In this document: positions 46,247 to 54,563 of the stretch, piece after piece
How the letters are laid out: the number at the start of each line of letters is the position of its first letter
How positions within the stretch are numbered: the first letter of the stretch is position 1
NCBI GenBank assembly: GCA_947178445.1
Contig: CAMWYJ010000017.1
Location: forward strand, 1 to 56,802
Direction of reading: 5' to 3'
Length of the DNA: 56,802 nucleotides
Source: an uncultured Clostridium sp.
Lineage (GTDB): Bacteria > Bacillota > Clostridia > Lachnospirales > Lachnospiraceae
Made by a program: the position numbers and the translations under genes
The notes under the pieces: model-generated
What the model was told of the DNA's origin: nothing
What the model saw: only the letters and a program-made list of their open reading frames with translations
Databases searched by the model: none

Positions 46247-46286
46247 GCTCCCCATGGGACTCGAACCCACGACCTACGCATTACGA
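46247..46286 (-). tRNA. 3' fragment of a tRNA gene (probable tRNA-Thr CGT); attachment site
   Basis: On the minus strand it reads from the anticodon loop (TTCGTAA) through the 3' anticodon stem, AGGTC, a complete T-arm (GTGGG TTCGAGT CCCAT; outer pairs form) to acceptor strand GGGGAGC. The 5' half is absent: sequence beyond 46287 cannot form the D-arm or acceptor. This is the picture left when an element integrates at the 3' end of a tRNA gene; the whole gene should stand at the other end. The isoacceptor assignment is tentative. Confidence 0.75.
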
Positions 46287-46348
46287 AACAGATATTATAA
46301 AATCTATAAGTCTATATATTTCAATAATTCTACGGACTTTTATTAGTT

Positions 46349-46372
46349 TTCTACCCTAATTTCTACCCTAAT
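46349..46372. repeat. Tandem 12-bp repeat next to the attachment site
   Basis: TTCTACCCTAAT occurs twice in a row, 62 bases inside the element. Short direct repeats at this distance are typical arm-type sites for tyrosine integrase or excisionase; that role is inferred. Confidence 0.5.
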
Positions 46373-46562
46373 TTAGAAAAATATCCATCCCCTCATGTTT
46401 CTCCATCCACTTTACAAATTTGCTTTTGTTTATTCTATAAGTCGTACCAATTTTGATTGATGGAAAACCTTTTAGTGAACACAATTGATAAACTTTATTC
46501 CTTCCTATTTTGAATATATTCTGAATATCCTTAGGTGTCAAGTACTCGTCTATTTCTATCAT
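46368..46562 (-). CDS. Excisionase-type helix-turn-helix protein
   Basis: A 64-residue MerR/AlpA-type winged helix (EYLTPKDIQNIFKIGRNKVYQLCSLKGFPSIKIGTTYRI, then FVKWME), the standard excisionase family layout. The ATG at 46562 follows AAGGAGG. Its place next to the attachment site supports a directionality role. The matching integrase is not in the window. Confidence 0.8.
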   Translation of the reverse strand: MIEIDEYLTPKDIQNIFKIGRNKVYQLCSLKGFPSIKIGTTYRINKSKFVKWMEKHEGMDIFLN

Positions 46563-46685
46563 CTTTAATATTTCCTCCTTATGCAAAAAGTGGCAGCACT
46601 AAGCCACCACTAAATCCGAGCGATTTTAAATTAGCAATTATATGATTTTTTAATATGTAACCATTTTCTAATTCCTGTTTTAAGA

Positions 46686-47288
46686 TTACTCGCCTTGTTG
46701 ATTGTCCCATAATATTATTTTTCTTTTCTGTAAGGATTCTTTTATGTTGATTACTCTCTGGTTAGCCGATCCACGCCAAGGCAGAGTAATATCCTGCAGC
46801 GAATCTATATATTGTCCATCTACCAACACATCACATTGCCGAATAATATCTGAACGTTTTTTAGCATCATTGATCTCTTTTACTAATTTATCTGAATCAA
46901 GAATTTTATCTGTAATTACATTTGGCTCTAATTCCCAGAATCCATCACTAATGCCTATTACTTTATATCCGGTATAAAGCCAGATAGATTTTTGTGGCAA
47001 TGAAAGACGAGTTTCATTGACCAGATCTAAAACATCATTAATGTTTTCATCCGCTAAAGGTTCTCCTCCGAGTATTGAAATTCTTTTGATATACGGTCTA
47101 TTCGCAAGCTCTAAGAATTTTTCTTTTATATCTTGTGTCCATTCTTTACCGCTATCAAAGTCCCATGTTTCAGGATTAAAGCAGCTTTTACAATGGAAGT
47201 GACAGCCTTGAACGAAAAGGGCAACACCTATGCCCTCTCCATTACTCACATCACATTCTCTAATTTGTGCATATCGAATATCAATCAC
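46686..47288 (-). CDS. nrdG: Anaerobic ribonucleotide reductase activating protein
   Basis: A 200-residue radical SAM activase. It shows NGEGIGVALFVQGC with CHFHCKSC (CxxxCxxC for the 4Fe-4S cluster) and ISILGGEPL. It puts the glycyl radical on NrdD. Its start overlaps the end of nrdD by 8 bases. The initiator is GTG at 47288 or an ATT one codon later; the ribosome site AAGGAG is inside nrdD. Confidence 0.93.
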   Translation of the reverse strand: MIDIRYAQIRECDVSNGEGIGVALFVQGCHFHCKSCFNPETWDFDSGKEWTQDIKEKFLELANRPYIKRISILGGEPLADENINDVLDLVNETRLSLPQKSIWLYTGYKVIGISDGFWELEPNVITDKILDSDKLVKEINDAKKRSDIIRQCDVLVDGQYIDSLQDITLPWRGSANQRVINIKESLQKRKIILWDNQQGE

Positions 47289-49446
47289 ACTCCTTACAAA
47301 GTATATCTGTCAAATGAACAAATCTTTCATTAATCTCCTGCGTCCTACCTTTTCCCCAAAAGTTAGTTCCAAGATAACCGCAGGTTCTTCTTGTTACATT
47401 CATCTTATCTTTATTTCTATTTCCACAATTAGGACACTCCCATATCAATTCATTGTTTTCATCAATAATCTTGATTTCACCATCATATCCACACACCTGA
47501 CAATAATCACTTTTTGTGTTTAATTCAGCATAGATAATATTGTTATATATAAAGTTCATCACTTCTAAAATAGCATCAATATTATTAGTTAAATCACTTG
47601 TTTCTACATATGATATTGCACCACCAAGAGATAACGACTGGAATTCTGCCTCTTTTTGTAGCTTATCAAATGCGTTTATATGTTCTTTTACAAATGTATG
47701 ATATGAATTTGTAATATAGTTTCTATCCGTTATTCCTGCTATAATACCAAAACGTTTCTGTAAACATCTTGCAAACTTATATGTAGTATTTTCAATCGGG
47801 CTTCCATACAATGAAAAACCTATATAATGCTCTTTATTCCATTGTTCACATTTTTTATTGAGGAATTTCATAACTTTAATTCCAAAATCGTGACCAGTTT
47901 TATTACCGATATGTGATTCATTAGTCATATATTTTACGCATTCATATAGTCCAGCATATCCAAGCGAAATACTTGAGTAACCACCATGAAGCAATTTATC
48001 AATTTGTTCACCTTTCCCCAATCTTGCAAATGCTCCATATTGCCACAGAATAGGCGCAACATCAGATAATGTACCTTCTAATCTGTAATGTCTGCATAAT
48101 AAAGCCTTATGACATAATTCTGTTCTTTGCTCCATTAAATCCCAGAATTTATCCATATTTCCTTCAGAAGATAATGCAACATCAACCAAATTCAAAGTGA
48201 CAACACCTTGATTTAGTCTGCCATAAAATTTATAATTGCCATTTTCATCTTTCCATGGTGCTAAGAAACTGCGGCAGCCCATATTAGGAAAGCAATTACC
48301 TTCTTTGTATTCCTTCATCTTCTTTTCTGATATGTAATCTGGAACCATTCTTTTAGCTGTACACTTAGCAGCCAACTCTGTTAAATACCAGTATTTACTA
48401 TCTTTTTGAATATTATCTTCTTCTAATACATATAAAAGTTTAGGGAATGCTTGTGTCACATAAACAGACACTTCATTTTTTAAACCTAAGATTCTTTGGT
48501 TTAAGAATTCCTCAATAATCATAGCAAGCTCATCTTTATATTCTTCTGTTTCGCCAAGATACATAAATACACTCAGAAATGGACTTTGACCATTTGAATT
48601 TGACATAGAATTACATTGATAATTAAACGTTTGCACACCATCAGACACTTCTTTTCTTGTATCTAGTTCAGCAAAATGTTTCGCTTTATAATCATCAAAG
48701 CCCCATGACTTATATTTGGCATAGTATTTATTATAACTATCCCTTACAAAAGGCGCTAAATGTGTTAATGAAATAGTTGCTCCACCATATTGCATAGAAG
48801 TCACCGATAAAATAATCTGAGTAGCTATGGTGCAAGCTGTAATAAATCTGTGAGGTTTCTCAATCATGACCTTATTTATAACTGTTCCATTTTGTAACAT
48901 ATCTTCAAGATTAATCAACGAACAATTTGTCATTGCATTCATACCAAAATAATCAATATCATGAAAATGGATAATTCCTTCATCATGCGCTTGTACTACT
49001 TCTGGAGGAAGTAAAAATCTACGTGAAATATCTTTAGATACGATACCGGCCATATAATCTCTTTGTGTATTTAACACTCTTGAATTTTTATTAGAATTTT
49101 CTGTATTCCAATATTCACTATCACCATTTAATAATTCTTCAATTTCTTCATCTGTCGTATTAGTATTTTCTCTTTGGAATTCCCTAATACTTCTATATCC
49201 TTCATATGCCCTCGCAGTTAATCTTTGTTTCTTAGAAATCAGCTTGTCAAATACTAATTGCTCTATTTCAGATATATCTATCTCTTTTCTATCCTTATTT
49301 TCTTCATAAATCTCATCTGCTATATCTTCAGCAATTTTAGGTTTTACAATACCTGATCCATTTTTCATTGCTTTTAAAATTGCATTTGAAATCTTTTCTT
49401 TACAAAAATCTACTTCTGTACAATCTCTTTTGATAATTTTTACCAA
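47281..49446 (-). CDS. nrdD: Anaerobic (class III) ribonucleoside-triphosphate reductase
   Basis: A 721-residue enzyme. It has an N-terminal ATP-cone (residues of about 1-95), the catalytic barrel with NCSLINLEDML and QTFNYQCNSMSNSNGQSPF, a C-terminal zinc site (CQVCGYDG, CPNCGNRN) and the glycyl-radical loop RTCGYLG followed by FWGKGRTQEI. It makes dNTPs without oxygen. The start is TTG, 8 bases after GGAGG. Phages of anaerobes often carry nrdDG. Confidence 0.95.
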   Translation of the reverse strand: MVKIIKRDCTEVDFCKEKISNAILKAMKNGSGIVKPKIAEDIADEIYEENKDRKEIDISEIEQLVFDKLISKKQRLTARAYEGYRSIREFQRENTNTTDEEIEELLNGDSEYWNTENSNKNSRVLNTQRDYMAGIVSKDISRRFLLPPEVVQAHDEGIIHFHDIDYFGMNAMTNCSLINLEDMLQNGTVINKVMIEKPHRFITACTIATQIILSVTSMQYGGATISLTHLAPFVRDSYNKYYAKYKSWGFDDYKAKHFAELDTRKEVSDGVQTFNYQCNSMSNSNGQSPFLSVFMYLGETEEYKDELAMIIEEFLNQRILGLKNEVSVYVTQAFPKLLYVLEEDNIQKDSKYWYLTELAAKCTAKRMVPDYISEKKMKEYKEGNCFPNMGCRSFLAPWKDENGNYKFYGRLNQGVVTLNLVDVALSSEGNMDKFWDLMEQRTELCHKALLCRHYRLEGTLSDVAPILWQYGAFARLGKGEQIDKLLHGGYSSISLGYAGLYECVKYMTNESHIGNKTGHDFGIKVMKFLNKKCEQWNKEHYIGFSLYGSPIENTTYKFARCLQKRFGIIAGITDRNYITNSYHTFVKEHINAFDKLQKEAEFQSLSLGGAISYVETSDLTNNIDAILEVMNFIYNNIIYAELNTKSDYCQVCGYDGEIKIIDENNELIWECPNCGNRNKDKMNVTRRTCGYLGTNFWGKGRTQEINERFVHLTDILCKECD

Positions 49447-49464
49447 TAGAATTTCCTCCGATAC

Positions 49465-49626
49465 TTATCTTTTATCAACTAATTCTTCTAGCACACCACC
49501 AATTTCAGCAACAATAATACCTACAGCTATGGGAATTACTGATTTTTTGACAAGTGCTACAATACCACCAATCACTCTAATTGATGATTTACCCAAGCTA
49601 ATAATTAAATGTCCTTTACTATTCAT
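49465..49626 (-). CDS. Small membrane protein, 53 aa
   Basis: An amphipathic and hydrophobic small protein (SLGKSSIRVIGGIVALVKKSVIPIAVGIIVAEIGGVLEELV). It has a ribosome site (AAAGGAG) and overlaps the end of the ATPase gene by 8 bases. Similar small proteins occur in clostridial elements; the function is unknown. Confidence 0.55.
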   Translation of the reverse strand: MNSKGHLIISLGKSSIRVIGGIVALVKKSVIPIAVGIIVAEIGGVLEELVDKR

Positions 49627-50155
49627 TTTCTCTAATCTCCTTTGCAATCATATCAGCTATTTTTTCACAATCCTCTTCACTGGAAGTTGCAAAATCATAA
49701 TCAATATTCATATCATTTAACGCAGTAACAATATGATTCCTTACCTCTAATGCCTCGTCCTCATTTTGGAATCTTCCTTCATTCTCGTATGTATGCTTTC
49801 TTATAAGTAAATAATTTTTATTATTATATGAATTAAATACATTCAAAACTGTCTTATTAAAATCTGCTCCAAGAACTTTATCATTGTTATACACGACACA
49901 AAGTATCAACGGAGAGTCTACTACAATAACCTGTACTTTATCTCTTACTCTTCCCATCTTGAATGATTGTTTCCCAAATAAATATTCCTGGTGTTTAAAT
50001 ACTTCTCCATTATTTTCGTATACTTTATCTTTTGCAAATTCTGAAACATACTCTGCATTAATACCCTTTCTCTTTAACCTTGAAGCAATATCCATGGCAG
50101 CCGTACTTTTACCTGCTGATGGTTCACCAAATAAATTGATTACAATTGTTTCCAA
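49619..50155 (-). CDS. NadR-like AAA/P-loop ATPase or kinase
   Basis: A 178-residue P-loop protein with Walker A GEPSAGKST and a Walker B-like VQVIVVDSPLIL. The overall pattern (AAA_28/NadR kinase-like) includes EYVSEFAKDKVYENNGEVFKHQEYLFGKQ. It could phosphorylate a nucleoside or nicotinamide riboside. The start is TTG after GAGGTG. It lies in the nucleotide-metabolism block. Confidence 0.7.
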   Translation of the reverse strand: METIVINLFGEPSAGKSTAAMDIASRLKRKGINAEYVSEFAKDKVYENNGEVFKHQEYLFGKQSFKMGRVRDKVQVIVVDSPLILCVVYNNDKVLGADFNKTVLNVFNSYNNKNYLLIRKHTYENEGRFQNEDEALEVRNHIVTALNDMNIDYDFATSSEEDCEKIADMIAKEIRENE

Positions 50156-50203
50156 TGTTTTTCACCTCTAATCTATATAACCTCTTTTATTACATACAAA
50201 TAC

Positions 50204-50566
50204 TTAATCCCAAAAAAAATCAAAGAAATCATAAAGATCTCTGCTATTTTTCTCTAATGTTTGTGAATCATAGGAATCCGATTTATCTTGAATTTCAATT
50301 TCATATCCTAGCGCCTTTTCTATTTCTTCCTTTGTCATCTTCTTTGGCTTCGGTTTCTCAACTTTTAATGACCAACAATTATCATGAAACAACCCATTAA
50401 TTAATCTCTGATAAGAAAACAAAATATGTTTTGAACCTAAATCGGTTGAATATCTTATATATTTGGGATCAATCTTAAATCCGGTCTGTTTATTATATGT
50501 CCCATATATAGATTCATAAGTTCTACCATTTTGGTCAGCAACACCAACCATCTCATATGTCATCAT
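50204..50566 (-). CDS. Hypothetical element protein, 120 aa
   Basis: A soluble protein; the N-terminal half is strand-rich and the C-terminal half acidic and aromatic (SRDLYDFFDFFWD). The ATG at 50566 follows GAGGAG. No family is recognised. Confidence 0.5.
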   Translation of the reverse strand: MMTYEMVGVADQNGRTYESIYGTYNKQTGFKIDPKYIRYSTDLGSKHILFSYQRLINGLFHDNCWSLKVEKPKPKKMTKEEIEKALGYEIEIQDKSDSYDSQTLEKNSRDLYDFFDFFWD

Positions 50567-50581
50567 ACTCAAACACTCCTC

Positions 50582-50914
50582 TTAAGTTAAATAGAAATCT
50601 TCTATGTAGTCTAACATTTCATTAATATCACTAAAAATTCTGCTACACATTTCATTTTGCCATGGATGCAGACTCTGTTTGTCAACATCAAGACCAATGA
50701 CTGGTATCCTTCTTTCATAGGCAATAGCTAACTCTGCCATTGAACCAAGCGAATACATATCATTAAAGTTGATTATTAATAAATCTGATGTCCTAACTTT
50801 GTGTAAATCAAACTCCATTACTTCTTTCTGTGAAGCATATTTAGGATTCTCATCCATGAAATTAAAATAATCATTTGGATTTATTATTTTGACTTTATAA
50901 ATACATTCGCATTG
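50582..50914 (-). pseudogene. Nucleoside 2-deoxyribosyltransferase-like gene, 3' part (split by IS)
   Basis: It encodes QCECIYKVKIINP to DLHKVRTSDLLIINF, GSMAELAIAYERRIPVIGLD, the nucleoside 2-deoxyribosyltransferase core, where SMAE holds the usual catalytic Glu. The 5' part is at 52224-52331. Joining the two across the insertion keeps the frame exactly and gives 146 residues, the usual family size. A chimeric frame that begins inside the element (50983) exists but lacks the N-terminal strand. Confidence 0.8.
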
Positions 50915-51100
50915 GTGAACTACCAACAAGCTAAAGCTTGATGGGCTTCTTGTTTCATCGTCCTCGTAACCTACTAACTCCACAAGCGTAAATTCCGATA
51001 GTTCCTACCGTACTAATACATCTAAGTTACATTAAGTAACCGTAACCCTTCATTAAGAATATTGATAGCGGCGTTTATGTCACGATCATGAAAAGTTCCG
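50915..51100 (-). ncRNA. Putative omega RNA region at the right end of the tnpB element
   Basis: Downstream of tnpB on the minus strand the end contains a hairpin (CAAGC TTTA GCTTG) and finishes in GGTAGTTCAC, a common IS605-group right end. By analogy with TnpB systems, this region makes an RNA whose guide is the DNA just outside the end (CAATGCGAATGTATTT). Its 5' limit is a guess. Confidence 0.55.
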
Positions 51101-52131
51101 CATTGAGGACATATCCATTCTCTTACTGCTAAATTCTTTGTTTCTGTATTGGTATATCCACAAACATTACAAAGCTGACTTGATTTTGTAAATCTACCAA
51201 TCTTGATGTATTGACGGTCATTCCAATCAGACTTATATTGTAACTGCCTTGTTAATTTATACCAGCCACAATCAGATATTACTTTAGCAAGATAATGATT
51301 CTTAACCATATTATTTACAGCCAAATCCTCAGTTACTATCACTTGGTTTTCGCTCACTAACTGATGTGATATTTTATGTAAATAATCATTTCTGGTATTT
51401 GAAATCTTTTCATGTATTCTTGCTACTTTTATTCTCTGCTTGTTCCAATTTTTGCTACCTTTTACCTTATGGGATAATTTTCTTTGTTCTTTCGCCAATT
51501 TTTCCTCGTATTTCTTGATGAGCTTTTTATTATCATATTTCTTTCCTTCTGAAGTGATAATTAAATCTTTAATGCCTAAATCTATACCAATCGTGCCGGT
51601 TATAACCTTCATAGGAATATGTTCTGTTTCAACAAGTATTGATACAAAATATTTTTCACTGGGTATTTGTGAAATAGTAGCAGATTTAATAATACCTTCA
51701 AATTCTCTATGTACCTTTGCTTTTAGCCACTTGAGTTTTGGAAGTTTAATTTTATTTTTTTCAAAAGAAACCTCTATATTATTATTAGAAAAATTCGTTT
51801 TATAAGACTTTCTGTTATCATGTTTGCTTTTGAATTTAGGATATCCAGTATGTTCTTTAAAAAATTTATGATAGGCAGAATCTATATTATATATGGCATT
51901 AGTCAGTGAATATTTATCAACTTCTTTGAGCCATTCATATTTCTTTTTAAGAACTTGATTACAATAATTGTTACAATCTATTTTACTCAATGATATGTTT
52001 TCATTCTTATATTTATAAATTTTGTAAAATAAAATTTGATTGTATACAAATCTGCAACATCCAAATGTTTTCTGAATAAGTTCTTGTTGTTTCTTATTTG
52101 GGTATATTCGATATTTATATGCTTTTAGCAT
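51022..52131 (-). CDS. tnpB: TnpB RNA-guided nuclease (IS605 OrfB)
   Basis: A 369-residue protein with an N-terminal helix-turn-helix (KQQELIQKTFGCCRFVYNQ), RuvC-I Asp in IGIDLGIKDLIITSEG, RuvC-II Glu in VIVTEDLAVNNM, a CxxC...CxxC zinc ribbon (CNVCGYT, CPQCG) and RuvC-III Asp in HDRDINAAINI. All three catalytic acids are present, so it should be active. It would cut unoccupied copies of the target locus and favour retention of the element. Confidence 0.93.
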   Translation of the reverse strand: MLKAYKYRIYPNKKQQELIQKTFGCCRFVYNQILFYKIYKYKNENISLSKIDCNNYCNQVLKKKYEWLKEVDKYSLTNAIYNIDSAYHKFFKEHTGYPKFKSKHDNRKSYKTNFSNNNIEVSFEKNKIKLPKLKWLKAKVHREFEGIIKSATISQIPSEKYFVSILVETEHIPMKVITGTIGIDLGIKDLIITSEGKKYDNKKLIKKYEEKLAKEQRKLSHKVKGSKNWNKQRIKVARIHEKISNTRNDYLHKISHQLVSENQVIVTEDLAVNNMVKNHYLAKVISDCGWYKLTRQLQYKSDWNDRQYIKIGRFTKSSQLCNVCGYTNTETKNLAVREWICPQCGTFHDRDINAAINILNEGLRLLNVT

Positions 52132-52223
52132 TTGTTTATCACCAACTTTTTATTTATATATTCTCTGTTTATTTTCGCTCTTTACCCATCAGCTAAAGCT
52201 AATGGGATAGCGAGCGTTTTATT

Positions 52224-52331
52224 GTTTTCTAATGTATCTTTACAAAACACTCTCCAGTTATTACTCTTTCCAAAGTCATCCTTACCGAACTTTTGCATCC
52301 CGCCGGCTAAATATATTTGTATATTCTTCAT
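52224..52331 (-). pseudogene. Nucleoside 2-deoxyribosyltransferase-like gene, 5' part (split by IS)
   Basis: Thirty-six codons from an ATG at 52331 (MKNIQIYLAGGMQKFG to KDTLEN). IYLAGGM is the typical first strand of the family. The frame runs on cleanly into 50914 once the IS is removed. Without the insert the enzyme would exchange or hydrolyse deoxynucleosides. Confidence 0.8.
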
Positions 52332-52343
52332 ATTTCACTATCC

Positions 52344-52583
52344 TCAATTTTTAACAATTCCGAGTTGTTTAATATTATTAAGAAATTCATCAAAATCATC
52401 TGATGGTTCATCAATAACAAGTTCTAAATTATCAAGTAAAGATAAACTCATAATACCCATAATACTTTTGGCAGATACTGTATACCTGCCTTGTGATGCA
52501 TAAATATCACAATCTAAACTTTCTGCATAATCGCAAAATTTCTTTACTTCATTAATTGTATTCAATTTTATTTTAATCTTCAT
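52344..52583 (-). CDS. HPr-fold protein without the phospho-histidine
   Basis: A 79-residue protein. The middle (CDIYASQGRYTVSAKSIMGIMSLSLLDNLELVI) matches the second half of HPr. The HARPA segment with the phosphorylated His is absent at the N-terminus (NTINEVKKFC instead). It cannot carry PTS phosphate, so a structural or regulatory use is likely. It overlaps the kinase gene by 4 bases (ATGA). Confidence 0.65.
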   Translation of the reverse strand: MKIKIKLNTINEVKKFCDYAESLDCDIYASQGRYTVSAKSIMGIMSLSLLDNLELVIDEPSDDFDEFLNNIKQLGIVKN

Positions 52584-53098
52584 TTATTATCCCCTTCTAA
52601 CATATTTATAAAGCATAATACTTTGTTTTTTAGCTCATCCAAAGTACCATCATTTTGAATAACATAGTCATACTGATAATTAAACACACCAGCATCAGCT
52701 TCATTACTTGTTATATGCGGAACATTTTTATTAGTGATTAAAATAGTTTTTATATATGGATATTTCTGTCTTATCTTTTCAATTTCTTTTGGCTCTCTAA
52801 TATGTATAAACATAATTTCAGAACTAGGTGTTGCTTCAAAATACATAATTTGTTGTCTTACATAATCATATGGAGCATCGTTATACCATGTACATAAATC
52901 TTTTAAATCTGATAAAAATTTTCTATCCTTTTCTGTTTTAGATACACCATCCCAGCCCATAAGCTGTGCTTTCTTTTTAATATCATCTACTGACGAAATA
53001 ATATATGTATTATAACCACTATATTTTCTAATTAAATTGCAAAAACTATCTTTACCAACCCGACCAGAACCATTTATTATGAATATTTGTTTATTCGT
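52580..53098 (-). CDS. dNMP kinase-like P-loop protein
   Basis: A P-loop kinase with Walker A INGSGRVGKDSF, a mid-region LID-like stretch and IMFIHIREPKEIEKI, resembling phage deoxynucleoside monophosphate kinases. GGAGG (53107-53111) lies 8 bases before an ACG at 53098; reading it as start gives MNKQIFIINGSGRVGKD, the expected N-terminus. A GTG at 53107 and a TTG at 53149 are alternatives but overlap or lack a ribosome site. Confidence 0.75.
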   Translation of the reverse strand, partial: TNKQIFIINGSGRVGKDSFCNLIRKYSGYNTYIISSVDDIKKKAQLMGWDGVSKTEKDRKFLSDLKDLCTWYNDAPYDYVRQQIMYFEATPSSEIMFIHIREPKEIEKIRQKYPYIKTILITNKNVPHITSNEADAGVFNYQYDYVIQNDGTLDELKNKVLCFINMLEGDNK

Positions 53099-53192
53099 CT
53101 GAAACACCTCCACTTTTACTATTTGCAGAAAATAATGCAAAAACGTCAATTATTATAAATATCACTATAACCAAACAAATAATCGTAACCAT

Positions 53193-53858
53193 TTAACTCT
53201 CCTCTACTTCATCAATAAAAATTAATTCTTGTGCATATGGTAACGTTCTCGCCCATGAAATAAAATTAGGTTTTGAATTATCATCTTGCCCACTCCACTC
53301 ATTTAATTTATGAAATCTTCTTTGTCCTTTACTGCACATTGCAAGCAGATTTTCATATGACATTGTTACTGTTCTTGTTTGCAGCCATGACTCAGGTAAC
53401 CATCGAATAAGTTCTTTCCAGTATCTCTTATCCTTTGTATCAAGATATTTTGTTCTGAGCGATTCTAAAAACTGGATAAGATATTCTATTTCCTCTGGAT
53501 TTGTAAAAATAGAATTGTCATAATCATCAATCTCAAAACATTCTATTGTAATAGGCGTAGTTGCTAACTTATGCATTGTACTTGTACTATTTGCAACAGT
53601 ACCTACCTTATATGTATCAAATTCTTTATACCAATAAAGCGGTGCTGTAATATCAACTGATACAAATATCTGTCTCATAAATTTTCTATGCTCTGATCCT
53701 GCTATAATAAGTTGTTGTGCAAGTTTCATATCATTTTTGCCAATAACACATTGATCATATCCAAATACACTATCACTTTTATTCCATGAATTTTTAGGAT
53801 TTCTCATACCTCTTAATGCATGCTTAAATCCATAAACTTCCGTATTTTTAAATTTCAT
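53193..53858 (-). CDS. Phage-type conserved protein, possible diverged ThyX
   Basis: A 221-residue protein with EHRKFMRQIFVSVDITAPLY, FDTYKVGTVANSTSTMHK and QTRTVTMSYENLLAMC. The HR near the start of the first string and the general layout recall flavin-dependent thymidylate synthase, but the full RHRxxSxNxxSxRY motif is not there. The nucleotide-gene setting supports the idea. The ATG at 53858 follows AGAGGTT. Confidence 0.5.
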   Translation of the reverse strand: MKFKNTEVYGFKHALRGMRNPKNSWNKSDSVFGYDQCVIGKNDMKLAQQLIIAGSEHRKFMRQIFVSVDITAPLYWYKEFDTYKVGTVANSTSTMHKLATTPITIECFEIDDYDNSIFTNPEEIEYLIQFLESLRTKYLDTKDKRYWKELIRWLPESWLQTRTVTMSYENLLAMCSKGQRRFHKLNEWSGQDDNSKPNFISWARTLPYAQELIFIDEVEES

Positions 53859-53876
53859 TTGTCTCAAACCTCTATC

Positions 53877-54092
53877 TTATCTTTCTCTCTTCCATTCATC
53901 ATAAACATTTTCATCCACTCTATTTTCATACAGTCCATCACGATTCTTCTTTCTTGTAGCTAAAATATTACCGATTCTATTCTTCCATGTAACATTACCA
54001 GAATCTTTATCATAATAACTTTCTGCGATTTTTCTTTTCATTAAATCTCCTGTTATCAAGATATATTCTCTAAAATCAACTGGTTTCAACAC
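53877..54092 (-). CDS. Possible internal start: 71-aa C-terminal product
   Basis: The codons for EEV form AGAGGAGG, 8 bases before GTG TTG AAA. The product would begin VLKPVDFREY, matching MMLKSVEFREY of the stand-alone homologue at 44983. Without a signal peptide it would stay in the cytoplasm, unlike the fused form. Confidence 0.45.
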   Translation of the reverse strand: MLKPVDFREYILITGDLMKRKIAESYYDKDSGNVTWKNRIGNILATRKKNRDGLYENRVDENVYDEWKRER

Positions 54093-54557
54093 CCTAACTA
54101 CCTCCTCTTGTGTATATACCTTCTCTATTTTCTTTCCAAAATTTAAAGCTTCTGAATGTGAATCAAAAAACATATCTATGTGATTGCCGGTCACACCACC
54201 ACCAACGTCTTCTACAACATAAACTTGTCCATTAATAATAACTTTTGTTCTAAATGGTAATATATCTATATCTGCTGCAATTGTGTGATTTGATGTTGCT
54301 ATTGCACCACTTGCTGTTTTGGGATTAGATGGATTACTATATTCACCACAACAAATACTACACGGACAATATGCTGTAATAATAAATTCACCAACAAAAA
54401 TATCTTTAATTTCAGTAACATATTCATTTTTACATTTTAATGTCGTTGCTTCGCTGCATTCTATAAAATTTGTTTTATTGATCAATCTTATTTCTTTTGC
54501 ATAAGCAGTATTATTTACACACATTACAATAAGAAGAAACACAATCAATTTTTTCAT
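53877..54557 (-). CDS. 3D-domain protein fused to a small extra domain
   Basis: A signal peptide (LIVFLLIVMCVNNTAYA), then a 3D domain (FIITAYCPCSICCG, KTASGAIATSNHTIAAD, VVEDVGGGVTGNHIDMFFDSHSEA) with the three Asp residues of the fold, related to MltA-type murein enzymes. From residue of about 155 it continues into a unit homologous to the separate protein at 44765-44983. That joint contains AGGAGG and a GTG at 54092, so the tail may also be made alone (71 aa). Confidence 0.8.
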   Translation of the reverse strand: MKKLIVFLLIVMCVNNTAYAKEIRLINKTNFIECSEATTLKCKNEYVTEIKDIFVGEFIITAYCPCSICCGEYSNPSNPKTASGAIATSNHTIAADIDILPFRTKVIINGQVYVVEDVGGGVTGNHIDMFFDSHSEALNFGKKIEKVYTQEEVVRVLKPVDFREYILITGDLMKRKIAESYYDKDSGNVTWKNRIGNILATRKKNRDGLYENRVDENVYDEWKRER

Positions 54558-54563
54558 ATAATT

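Larger units (their letters stand above)
50915..52223 (-). mobile_element. IS200/IS605-family element carrying only tnpB (1,309 bp)
   Basis: The left end (52223 side) has a CCCAT-AGCT/AGCT-ATGGG hairpin and the right end ends in GGTAGTTCAC. There are no inverted terminal repeats and no target duplication, as in this family. No tnpA is present, so movement needs a TnpA from elsewhere. Removal restores the deoxyribosyltransferase frame, which fixes the ends to within a base or two. Confidence 0.85.

Noticed and set aside
50582..50983. 133-residue gene starting inside the IS element
   Set aside because: The first 23 residues are encoded by the element's end; the true N-terminus is at 52331.
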